Below are positions 57,691-64,000 of a DNA stretch of 64,000 nucleotides, piece after piece (within the stretch, counting starts at the first letter, position 1; each line of letters begins with the position of its first letter). The position numbers were made by a program, and so were the translations under genes. Origin of the DNA: Amycolatopsis lurida (GTDB lineage Bacteria; Actinomycetota; Actinomycetes; Mycobacteriales; Pseudonocardiaceae); assembly GCF_900105055.1 (NCBI RefSeq), contig NZ_FNTA01000004.1:7037501-7101500 (forward strand). Reading direction: 5' to 3'. The notes beneath the pieces are model-generated. The model was not told the origin of the DNA, searched no databases, and saw only the letters and a list, made by a program, of their open reading frames with translations.

Positions 57691-58641
57691 ATGTCCGTGA
57701 CCGAACGCGTACCCGTTTCACCGCAGGCGAGCTTTCTCGGTTCCGGACCGTATCCGGAACACCGATGGCGGGTGGTCCTCTGGTCCGTCCTCGCGGGATT
57801 CGCGCTGACCGTGCTCTGGTCGGCGCCCTTTGTGGACAGTGTGATCGGGGACAGCGTCGCCAACACGCTGCTGGGACACGACGCCAAGGCGACCCCGATC
57901 GGCGGAGTGCTGGCCGGAACGTTCTTCGCGTTCGTCTCGGGGCTGGCCGGAACGTTCACCGCCTGCAACATCGCCGCTTTCGGTGCCGTGGCCCCGCTTG
58001 TCGGCGGACGAGCCACCGGGCGGCCGAAGTTCACGGACACGCTGAAGCCACTGGGCTGGATCGCGGCGGGAATGCTGACGGTTTCCGTGGTGTACGGCGT
58101 CATCGTCGCTCTCGTCGGCACCCGGATGCCACAGTTCTCGACGGCCTCGTCGTCCGGAGGGCTCAGCCCGCGGAACATCCAGTCGATGATCGTCTACGGC
58201 GTGATCGGGATCGTGTTCATCGTGCTGGGCCTGGCTTCCGTCGGCATCGTCCGCAACCCGATCGCCGGCCTCACCCGCCGGTTCCCGCCCGCGCCGCTCG
58301 TGCTGATGGGCGCGCTCATCGGCGGTTTCCTGATCGGCAGGCCGTTCCCGCTGTTCCGGATGATGTTCCGCAGCGCGGCCGAGAGCCACAACGTGTTCTA
58401 CGGCGCCGCCGCGTTCGCCCTGCAGTCGGTCGGCAACATCCTGGTGATGGCGCTGTTGTTCCTTCTGCTCACGCACGGCACGGGCGGACGGCTGCAGCGA
58501 TGGATGCTCGCGAAACCCACCAGGATCGCCGTGGTGACCGGTGCCGCGTTACTGGTCGCCGGCACGTTCACGCTGCTGTACTGGGATCTGCGTGTGCTGG
58601 GCCGGACGGGCGTCATCTGGTACCCGACGATCAAGTGGTGA
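57691..58641 (+). CDS. Polytopic membrane protein of unknown function
   Basis: A 316-residue protein with about seven helices (about 28-48, 70-92, 97-112, 123-145, 165-188, 205-225, 240-290 in two). GVLAGTFFAFVSGLAGTFTA with CNIAAFGAVAPL recalls the CcdA/LysE-type fold with a Cys-containing first repeat, but I cannot assign a family. GGAGG lies seven bases before the ATG. The 287-base gap before it shows no feature apart from this. Its 3' end overlaps the convergent TetR gene by 11 bases. Confidence 0.75.
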   Translation: MSVTERVPVSPQASFLGSGPYPEHRWRVVLWSVLAGFALTVLWSAPFVDSVIGDSVANTLLGHDAKATPIGGVLAGTFFAFVSGLAGTFTACNIAAFGAVAPLVGGRATGRPKFTDTLKPLGWIAAGMLTVSVVYGVIVALVGTRMPQFSTASSSGGLSPRNIQSMIVYGVIGIVFIVLGLASVGIVRNPIAGLTRRFPPAPLVLMGALIGGFLIGRPFPLFRMMFRSAAESHNVFYGAAAFALQSVGNILVMALLFLLLTHGTGGRLQRWMLAKPTRIAVVTGAALLVAGTFTLLYWDLRVLGRTGVIWYPTIKW

Positions 58642-59257
58642 AGAGCCGGGCCAGTACCTGCTCCACCGCATCCTGAAGGCACCTCGCCGCGTCCTCCCGG
58701 CCGGCGAGGTGTTTCAGCAGGCCTTGCTGGAATAGGCCGTCGAAGAGCGCATACGTCGTCGACGGGGAGAACTCCGCCGGTTTGCCCAGGAGTTCCGCGT
58801 ACCGGGAGACGACCCGCCAGATCATCAGTTCGAGTGTCTCGTCGATGGCGAGAACGTCGGTCTGGAACAGCTTCTCGAACAGGCTCTGGTTGCGCAGGTC
58901 GTACCAGAGCCGGTGCAGCCGCGCGTTTTCACACAGCGTGGCCGCCGTCGCTGCTCCGAAAGCCGTTCTCAGTTCTTCGGCCGTTTCCGCCGTTTCGACT
59001 ATCCGGTCGTAGCGGGTGACGCATTCGGCCTTGTACTGCTTGACGCAGTAGGTGATCAGCTCGGCCTTGTCCCGGAAGTAGTAGTGCAGGACCCCGTGGG
59101 AGAACTCGGAGTTCTGCGCTATCTCCCGCAGGCTCGTGCGCGCGTAGCCCAGCTCGGACAACGTGACCAGCGCCGACCTCGCCAGCTGCGCGCGCCGTTG
59201 GCCGAATCTGTCCACCTGGCGGGTTTCGTCACCGCTGCGGTCCGCCACGTCGGTCAC
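58631..59257 (-). CDS. TetR-family regulator
   Basis: A 208-residue TetR protein. The HTH covers about residues 20-65 (ARSALVTLSELGYARTSLRE, AQNSEFSHGVLHYYFRDKAE). The C-terminal domain is of the TetR_C_6/BetI-like type (LHRLWYDLRNQSLF). No ATG is available; GTG 59257 is the best start but has no ribosome binding site, so the N-terminus is uncertain by some residues. It overlaps the membrane-protein gene by 11 bases at the 3' ends. Confidence 0.82.
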   Translation of the reverse strand: MTDVADRSGDETRQVDRFGQRRAQLARSALVTLSELGYARTSLREIAQNSEFSHGVLHYYFRDKAELITYCVKQYKAECVTRYDRIVETAETAEELRTAFGAATAATLCENARLHRLWYDLRNQSLFEKLFQTDVLAIDETLELMIWRVVSRYAELLGKPAEFSPSTTYALFDGLFQQGLLKHLAGREDAARCLQDAVEQVLARLFTT

Positions 59258-59349
59258 AGTTCCCGGTCCCCGTCGCCTCGGGTGCCCGCCGTTCACGGGC
59301 ACGTCGCCGGATTCTAGCCCGGGAAAGGGTTTTCTTGCGCCCGACAGAA

Positions 59350-59658
59350 TTACTCGAGCCATTCGGTGATGAAATGGTCGCTTTCGTGGATGTGGACGGC
59401 TTCGTAGACTTCCGGCCCGATCACGGCGAACTTGTGCGGGGTCTGCGCGGGCACGACGAGGACGTCGCCCGCGCCTCCTTCGCGTTCGGCGTCCCCGATG
59501 GTGAACCTGGCCCGGCCGCGGACGATGACGAACGTCTCGCGATACGGATGCTGGTGCAGCCTCGGTCCGGAACCGTCGACGTCGGTCCGCTCGCGGATGA
59601 TCGAGACTCCGGAGCCGATGTCGCGCCCCTCGACGTTTCCCAGGGTTTCGGTGGTCAT
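59350..59658 (-). CDS. Cupin-domain protein
   Basis: A 102-residue single-cupin protein. Motif 1 is HQHPYRETFVIVRGRARFTI (metal His, His, Glu) and motif 2 VVPAQTPHKFAVIGPE (His). The C-terminus IHESDHFITEWLE is typical of small cupins that bind a metal and act as dioxygenases, isomerases or binding proteins. Substrate unknown. It stands alone between the TetR gene and the polyprenyl synthase gene. Confidence 0.85.
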   Translation of the reverse strand: MTTETLGNVEGRDIGSGVSIIRERTDVDGSGPRLHQHPYRETFVIVRGRARFTIGDAEREGGAGDVLVVPAQTPHKFAVIGPEVYEAVHIHESDHFITEWLE

Positions 59659-59694
59659 TCCGCCACTCTAGCCCTGGTCACGGACGCCGTGGGG

Positions 59695-60735
59695 CTACTC
59701 GCCGCGGTCGACCACGAACGCCGAAAGGCCGACGAGCAGCGCCCTGGCGGGCCGGTCCGGAAGGCTCAGCGCGAGGTCTCTCGCCTTGGCGGCGTATCCG
59801 TGGGCTTCCGCGAGTGCGCGCACGACACCGGCGGATTCCCGCAGGAGCCCGAGCGCCTCTTGGCGGATCATCGGATCGGAAACCGGTCCGTGGCCGATGA
59901 TCTCGCGCAGGCGACCGGCGCCGGGCCCCTCGTCGTCGAGCGCGTGGAGCATCGGCAAGGTGACGATGCCTTCACGGAGATCCGTGCCCGCGGACTTGCC
60001 CAGGTCGGTGGTGGACGCGGAGATGTCGAGGACGTCGTCGGAGATCTGGAACGCCACTCCGATCAGTTCGCCGTACCGGCCCAACGTTTCGATGGTCCGC
60101 TCATCCGCACCCGACACCTGTGCGCCGAGCCTGCCCGCCAGCGCGATCAGCGACGCGGATTTGTCGGCCATCACCTGGATGTGGTGCTCGTACGGCGCGT
60201 GACGGCCGCAATCCTCGAACGGCCCGGTCGTCTCGAGGAACTGGCCGCGCACGAGCCTGCCGAACGTCTGAGCCTGAGACCGCAACGCGTAGTCGCCGAG
60301 CCCGGCACCGACGCGTGCCGCGCAGGCGAGCACGTAATCTCCGATCAGGACCGCTTTCCTGTTGCCCCACAAGGAGTTCGCACTGGTGACCCCGTGCCGC
60401 ATCGGTGCCTCGTCCATGACGTCGTCGTGATAGAGCGTCGCGACGTGGATCAACTCGACGAGCGCGGCCGCCGAGATCGGATCGCCTCGTCCGTCGCCGA
60501 AAGCCGCTCCCGCCAGCGCCATCACCGGGCGGAGCCTCTTCCCGCCCGCGCGGACGAGATGGGTGGCGGCTTCGGTGAGTTCCGGATGACCGGGGCTGCG
60601 CAACACCTCCTGAAGTTTCTCTTCGACCCGGGCGAGCCCGGTGCGGAGTTCGGCGGCGAACTCCGCGTGCCGATCGACGGCCGGGTCCAGGCCGAGTTCC
60701 GTGACGATCGTGGTCGTGTTCACGACCTCCAGCAT
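59695..60735 (-). CDS. All-trans polyprenyl diphosphate synthase
   Basis: A 346-residue long-chain prenyltransferase. GGKRLRPVMALAGAAFG, HVATLYHDDVMDEAPMRHG (first DDxxD) and GVAFQISDDVLDISAS (second DDxxD) are complete, as are the AKSAG-like region (LGKSAGTDLREGIVTLPML) after them. The family elongates IPP onto FPP or GPP to make the side chain of menaquinone; length and residues before the first Asp motif fit hepta- to nonaprenyl synthases. In actinobacteria it usually follows menaquinone genes, which lie elsewhere here. Confidence 0.9.
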   Translation of the reverse strand: MLEVVNTTTIVTELGLDPAVDRHAEFAAELRTGLARVEEKLQEVLRSPGHPELTEAATHLVRAGGKRLRPVMALAGAAFGDGRGDPISAAALVELIHVATLYHDDVMDEAPMRHGVTSANSLWGNRKAVLIGDYVLACAARVGAGLGDYALRSQAQTFGRLVRGQFLETTGPFEDCGRHAPYEHHIQVMADKSASLIALAGRLGAQVSGADERTIETLGRYGELIGVAFQISDDVLDISASTTDLGKSAGTDLREGIVTLPMLHALDDEGPGAGRLREIIGHGPVSDPMIRQEALGLLRESAGVVRALAEAHGYAAKARDLALSLPDRPARALLVGLSAFVVDRGE

Positions 60736-60807
60736 CCGAGCCGGAGGTTCGCGACCGCATGGCGCCCGGGAGGGAGATCGCTCCCTCTCGAGAGGGAAAC
60801 CGCCCGG

Positions 60808-61251
60808 TCAGAAGGGCGGCTCCGGGTTTCCGGCGGACACCGGCGTTCGCTCCCAGGCCCCGTCCGACGGCGCGCCGCCCGAACTCCGGCCCGCTTTGTT
60901 CACCTTCGCCGTGGCATACCGCAGCGACGGGCCGATCTCGTCGACGTCGAGCTCCACCACCGTGCGTTTCTCGCCTTCCTTGGTTTCGAACGATCGCTGT
61001 TTCAGCCTGCCCTGCACGATGACCCTCGTCCCTCTGGTGAGGGATTCGGCCAGGTTCTCCGCGGCCTGCTTCCACAGCGCGCAGCGCAGGAACAGCGGGT
61101 CTCCGTCGCGCCATTCCCCGCTCGCGCGGTCCAGGACGCGTGGTGTCGACGCGACCGTGAAGTTCGCGACCGCCGCTCCGGACGGGGTGAACTTCAGCTC
61201 CGGATCGGTCGTCAGATTGCCGATCACCGTGAGCACCGTTTCTCCGGCCAT
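60808..61251 (-). CDS. Accessory single-stranded DNA-binding protein
   Basis: A 147-residue OB-fold SSB. ETVLTVIGNLTTDPELKFTP and VANFTVASTPRVLDRASGEW, FLRCALWKQAAENLAESLTR and RVIVQGRLKQRSFETKEGEK are the typical strands. It is shorter than the main actinobacterial SSB and lacks the long Gly-rich tail; the end NPEPPF only partly mimics the acidic DDDxPF tip. That fits the second SSB paralogue (SsbB type), linked in Streptomyces to sporulation and chromosome segregation. AGGAGG lies eight bases before the ATG. Confidence 0.88.
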   Translation of the reverse strand: MAGETVLTVIGNLTTDPELKFTPSGAAVANFTVASTPRVLDRASGEWRDGDPLFLRCALWKQAAENLAESLTRGTRVIVQGRLKQRSFETKEGEKRTVVELDVDEIGPSLRYATAKVNKAGRSSGGAPSDGAWERTPVSAGNPEPPF

Positions 61252-61359
61252 GGGGCTTTCCTCCTCTGGTCCGCGCGCGGACCCGGCCGGGCCCGCTGTC
61301 GCCTGTGAAGAGGAGACCACCGGGGTACGACAGTTTCCGGCGTCCCGAGGCGGCCGGAT

Positions 61360-61412
61360 GTCACGAAAGGGGTGTTCTGGCCGAGAAGTGTCCTGAACGG
61401 TCCTTTCATGAC
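61360..61412. terminator. Imperfect hairpin at the MocR gene end
   Basis: GTCACGAAAGG (61360-61370) and CCTTTCATGAC (61402-61412) form a stem with one mismatch, continued inward by GTTC/GAAC. It overlaps the minus-strand MocR stop codon. CATGAAAGG relates it to the GGCCCC palindrome family (11523, 20284, 41425), but the centre differs. Confidence 0.6.
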
Positions 61413-62830
61413 CGCCGAGCGGCCGAGAAACATTCCCCGAGCCGCGCGAGCCCTTCGTCGACGCGGTCGGAACCGACCAATCCGTAGCCGATCACCAGCC
61501 CGCCGCGCGTGCCCCCATAGGTGGACAGGCTTTCGACGGCCACGCCCGCACTGGCTGCTTCCGCGACGACACCGTCCACAGTGTCCGTCGCGTGTGGACC
61601 GGCCAAGGCGCACAGGTGCAGCCCGGCGCTCGACGGGACGACTTCCAGCAGATCGCGCAGTTCGTCGCGGGCGAACGCCAGGATCCGCTCCCGCCGCACC
61701 GAATACTCCCGCGTCGCCTTGCGCACGTGACGGGCGAGAAGACCCTCGTCGATGAAGCTCGCCAACGCCGATTGCGTGACGAGATCGCCGTGCCAGTCCA
61801 TGAGCTGCTTCGCTTGCCGCAACGCCGGGCGCAGCGAAGCGGGCGCCACCAGGAAACCGAGACGCAGCAAAGGAAGCAGAGTCTTCGAGAACGATCCGAC
61901 GTACAGCACCCTGCCGTCACGGTCCAGGCTTTGGAGCGGTTCGAGCGGCCGGTCCGAGAACCGGAATTCACTGTCGTAGTCGTCCTCGACGATCACCGCG
62001 TCGTTCCGCTCCGCCCACGCCAGCAGCGCCGTCCTCCTGGCGAGTGACATCGGCGTGCCGAGCGGGAATTGGTGCGACGGCGTCGTATAGACCAGTCTGG
62101 TGCCCTTGGCGAGCGCGGCGACGTCGAGACCTTCGGCGTCCACCGGCACCTTCGTGACCCGGGCACCGTGGGCGGCGAAGAGCCGTTCGGCCGGGGGATA
62201 GCCGGGGTCTTCGACGGCGACCCGCGTGCCGGGTTCGATCAGGACCCGGCCGATGAGGTCGAGTGCCTGTTGCGCTCCCTGAGTGACCACCAGATCCTCG
62301 CCACCGGCCCGCACCGATCGGGCGGCGCCGATGTGCCGGGCGATCGCCACCCGCAGTGCTTCGAGCCCGGCCGGGTCGGCATACCCCGACGGCGTCAGCA
62401 GAGAGGGGCGCAAGGCCTGGCTGACCAGCCGTCGCCAGGTCCGCAGCGGGAACAGGGCCGGATCCGGGACGCCGACGCGGAAGTCGAACGCGGGGACCGG
62501 CCGGTCCCCGCCCAGCGGCGCCGGAAGGGAACGCCAGCGGGCGGCAGGCCGTACTCCACCCGCGGGCGCGGCACGCTGCGTTCGCGCCACGGGATCCGTG
62601 CTCACGAACGTCCCGCGTCCGACGTGGCCGCTGAGGAACCCTTCCGCGGTGAGCCGTTCGTAGGCGACCGCGACGGTGTTGCGTGAGACGTCGAGTTCAC
62701 GGGCCAGTTCCCTGGTCGGCGGCAGGCGCTCCCCGGCGCGCAGGCGCCCGTCGAGGATGCCGTCGCGAAGCTGTCGGTAGATCCGCGCGGCCAGGTCGGT
62801 ATGCCCGTCGAGGCTGATGTGGAACGGCAC
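61406..62830 (-). CDS. MocR-family regulator (GntR HTH fused to aminotransferase fold)
   Basis: A 474-residue regulator. The N-terminal GntR winged helix (about 8-78) has RIYRQLRDGILDGRLRAGER, PPTRELARELDVSRNTVAVA. The rest is an aminotransferase class-I fold: VVTQGAQQALDLIGRVLIEP, VEDPGYPP, VEDDYDSEFRF, and YVGSFSKTLLPLLRLGFLVA with the PLP lysine. Such proteins are PLP-dependent transcription factors of the PdxR/GabR type. The GTG has TAGGCT six bases upstream and no ribosome binding site. It is divergent from an MFS gene across 80 bases. Confidence 0.9.
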   Translation of the reverse strand: MPFHISLDGHTDLAARIYRQLRDGILDGRLRAGERLPPTRELARELDVSRNTVAVAYERLTAEGFLSGHVGRGTFVSTDPVARTQRAAPAGGVRPAARWRSLPAPLGGDRPVPAFDFRVGVPDPALFPLRTWRRLVSQALRPSLLTPSGYADPAGLEALRVAIARHIGAARSVRAGGEDLVVTQGAQQALDLIGRVLIEPGTRVAVEDPGYPPAERLFAAHGARVTKVPVDAEGLDVAALAKGTRLVYTTPSHQFPLGTPMSLARRTALLAWAERNDAVIVEDDYDSEFRFSDRPLEPLQSLDRDGRVLYVGSFSKTLLPLLRLGFLVAPASLRPALRQAKQLMDWHGDLVTQSALASFIDEGLLARHVRKATREYSVRRERILAFARDELRDLLEVVPSSAGLHLCALAGPHATDTVDGVVAEAASAGVAVESLSTYGGTRGGLVIGYGLVGSDRVDEGLARLGECFSAARRS

Positions 62831-62841
62831 GGTCCGAGCCT

Positions 62842-62890
62842 ATATTGGCCCAACAAGGATGACGGATATTGGAACTGGGAAGTGGCCAAT
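62842..62890. promoter_or_regulatory. ATTGG repeat operator between the MocR and MFS genes
   Basis: ATATTGGCCCAAC (starting 62842) and ATATTGGAACTGG (starting 62866) are direct repeats, and TGGCCAAT (62883-62890) is an inverted third copy; the first overlaps the -10 of the MocR gene. MocR/GabR regulators bind direct repeats like these. It probably controls both divergent genes. Confidence 0.6.
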
Positions 62891-62910
62891 CCGGCCCTTA
62901 GCTTGAGTCC

Positions 62911-64000
62911 ATGAAGCGACTGATCTCGGCCCAGCTGATCAGCTCCGTCGGCGACGGCGCCTACTACGTGAGCTCGGCCCTTTACTTCACGCTCGTCGTC
63001 GGGCTTTCACCCGCGCAGGTGGGCCTCGGCCTCACCGCGGGCTGGGCGGTCGGCTCAGTGGCCGGGGTCGCGCTGGGGAAGGTGGCGGACCGTCGCGGGC
63101 CCAAGGGCACGGCCGTCCTCCTGGCGCTGGGCACGGCCGCGTCGGTGACGGCGTTCCTCTTCGTCGGCTCCGTGTTCACGTTCGTGATCGCGGCCTGCGT
63201 CTACGCCTGCTTTCAATGCGGTCTCGGCGCGGCGAGGCAGGCGTTGCTCGCCGGCTTGATCGACCCCGCCGAGCGCACGACGTTCCGCGCCCGGTTGCAG
63301 GCGCTTTCCAACGCGGGGATCGCGATCGGCGCGGCGCTCGGAGGCATCGCCCTGGCGCTGGGGACGCGAGAGGCCTTCCTGACCGTTTTCGTCCTCGACG
63401 CACTGGCTTTCGTCACCGCGGCGCTTGTGCTGCGCAAGGTGCCTGCGGTGGCTCCGCTACCGGCGCGGGAAGGAGAACCGTCCGTGGCCGTTCTCCGTGA
63501 TCGCCCCTACGCGTTGCTGGCGCTGCTCAACATGGTCATGGTGCTCTACATGCCGCTGTTCAGCCTGGTCCTGCCGCTGTGGATCTCGACCAGGACCGCG
63601 GCCCCGAGCTGGCTGGTCTCGGTGATGCTCGTGCTCAACACAGCGAGCGTGGTGGTCTTCCAGGTCCGCGTGGCGCGCGGCGTGACCGGTCTGCGCAGCG
63701 CCTCCCGCTACGCCCGGTACGCGGGACTGCTGCTCTTCTTCTCTTGCCTGGTGTTCTCGTTCTCCGCCATGGGCGAATCCGCGTGGGCGGCGGCGCTGGT
63801 CCTGCTTCTGGGGGCCGCGCTGCAGGTGGTGGGGGAGATGGCGCAGGCGGCGGGCTCGTGGGAAATCGCCTTCGGGCTCGCTCCCGAAGGCAAACAGGGT
63901 CAGTACCAAGGGCTTTTCGGTGCCGGGACGGCCATCGCCCGCATGCTCGGCCCGGTGCTGCTGACCGGGCTGATCCTCGTCGGCGGCACGGCGGGCTGGG
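62911..64000 (+). CDS. MFS transporter (3' end outside window)
   Basis: An open frame from ATG 62911 runs off the window end; 363 residues are present. MKRLISAQLISSVGDGAYYV and LGLTAGWAVGSVAGVALGKVADRRGPKG (motif A, interrupted here) identify a 12-helix MFS exporter of the DHA/MdfA-like or enterobactin-exporter-like group; about nine helices are visible. TAGCTT lies six bases before the ATG with no ribosome binding site, so the mRNA is predicted leaderless. Divergent from the MocR regulator, which probably controls it. Substrate unknown. Confidence 0.85.
   Translation, partial: MKRLISAQLISSVGDGAYYVSSALYFTLVVGLSPAQVGLGLTAGWAVGSVAGVALGKVADRRGPKGTAVLLALGTAASVTAFLFVGSVFTFVIAACVYACFQCGLGAARQALLAGLIDPAERTTFRARLQALSNAGIAIGAALGGIALALGTREAFLTVFVLDALAFVTAALVLRKVPAVAPLPAREGEPSVAVLRDRPYALLALLNMVMVLYMPLFSLVLPLWISTRTAAPSWLVSVMLVLNTASVVVFQVRVARGVTGLRSASRYARYAGLLLFFSCLVFSFSAMGESAWAAALVLLLGAALQVVGEMAQAAGSWEIAFGLAPEGKQGQYQGLFGAGTAIARMLGPVLLTGLILVGGTAGW

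Overview
The window is a piece of a high-GC actinobacterial chromosome. Gene content and order point to Pseudonocardiales, most likely Amycolatopsis or a close relative: the pgeF-yggS-sepF-yggT-wag31 tail of the division/cell-wall cluster is followed by ileS and lspA-rluD. The window also holds a SigC-like sigma factor, F420-type and Tat-exported redox enzymes, a T-box on ileS, a SAM-IV riboswitch and many transcripts that look leaderless. I see no phage, integrase, transposase, CRISPR, rRNA or tRNA gene. Assignment to genus is inference from recall of family sequences, not from a search.

Layout. 1-3.3 kb: division genes (pgeF partial, a YggS-type PLP protein, SepF, YggT, Wag31/DivIVA), closed by a strong hairpin. 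3.3-8 kb: a membrane protein with a C-terminal Cys/His motif, a FUSC-family transporter, a DUF222/HNH endonuclease and a hypothetical. 8.1-11.6 kb: T-box leader plus a long IleS and its terminator. 11.7-20.3 kb: a MecA_N-type transpeptidase, an ArsR-like regulator, a K+/H+ antiporter, a secreted M23-like peptidase, a SAM-IV-controlled class-V aminotransferase, a membrane protein, and lspA-rluD. 20.25-20.79 kb: a gene-free block made of concentric inverted repeats. 20.8-27.7 kb: an HTH/repeat protein, a 1103-residue fused double DUF885 protein, an LLM oxidoreductase, Ppx/GppA and a 59-residue acidic protein.

27.7-34.6 kb: a disaccharide phosphorylase (GH65) with a beta-phosphoglucomutase-like HAD, then small regulator/enzyme pairs (TetR-thioesterase, MarR-flavin oxidase) and a ROK repressor. 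34.7-41.2 kb: SigC with a divergent zinc-finger anti-sigma candidate, a Tat-exported molybdenum hydroxylase (large subunit plus 2Fe-2S subunit), a PucR-type regulator and an aldo/keto reductase. 41.2-41.5 kb: three palindromes in a row, one of them perfect over 57 bp. 41.5-48.9 kb: a methyltransferase, a WYL regulator-aldo/keto reductase pair, a DHA2 exporter, a MoxR ATPase/VWA (CoxD/CoxE-like) pair and a lytic transglycosylase. 49-64 kb: a secreted GH5 glycanase, an adenosine-deaminase-like enzyme, an orphan MT0933-type antitoxin, RecQ, SMI1/KNR4, ArsR, DinB, membrane proteins, a TetR regulator, a cupin, a polyprenyl diphosphate synthase, an accessory SSB, a MocR regulator and a divergent MFS transporter cut by the window end.

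Three patterns run through the window. First, long intergenic palindromes of a few recurring sequence families sit at gene ends. Second, six convergent gene pairs overlap by exactly four bases at CTAG or TTAG, so both stop codons share the same tetranucleotide. Third, about a dozen genes have a TANNNT-like -10 box 6-8 bases before the start codon and no ribosome binding site, which predicts leaderless mRNAs. The most striking single sites are the nested inverted repeat at 20.28-20.79 kb and the MarR/flavin-oxidase divergent pair whose start codons overlap inside an 18-bp palindrome.
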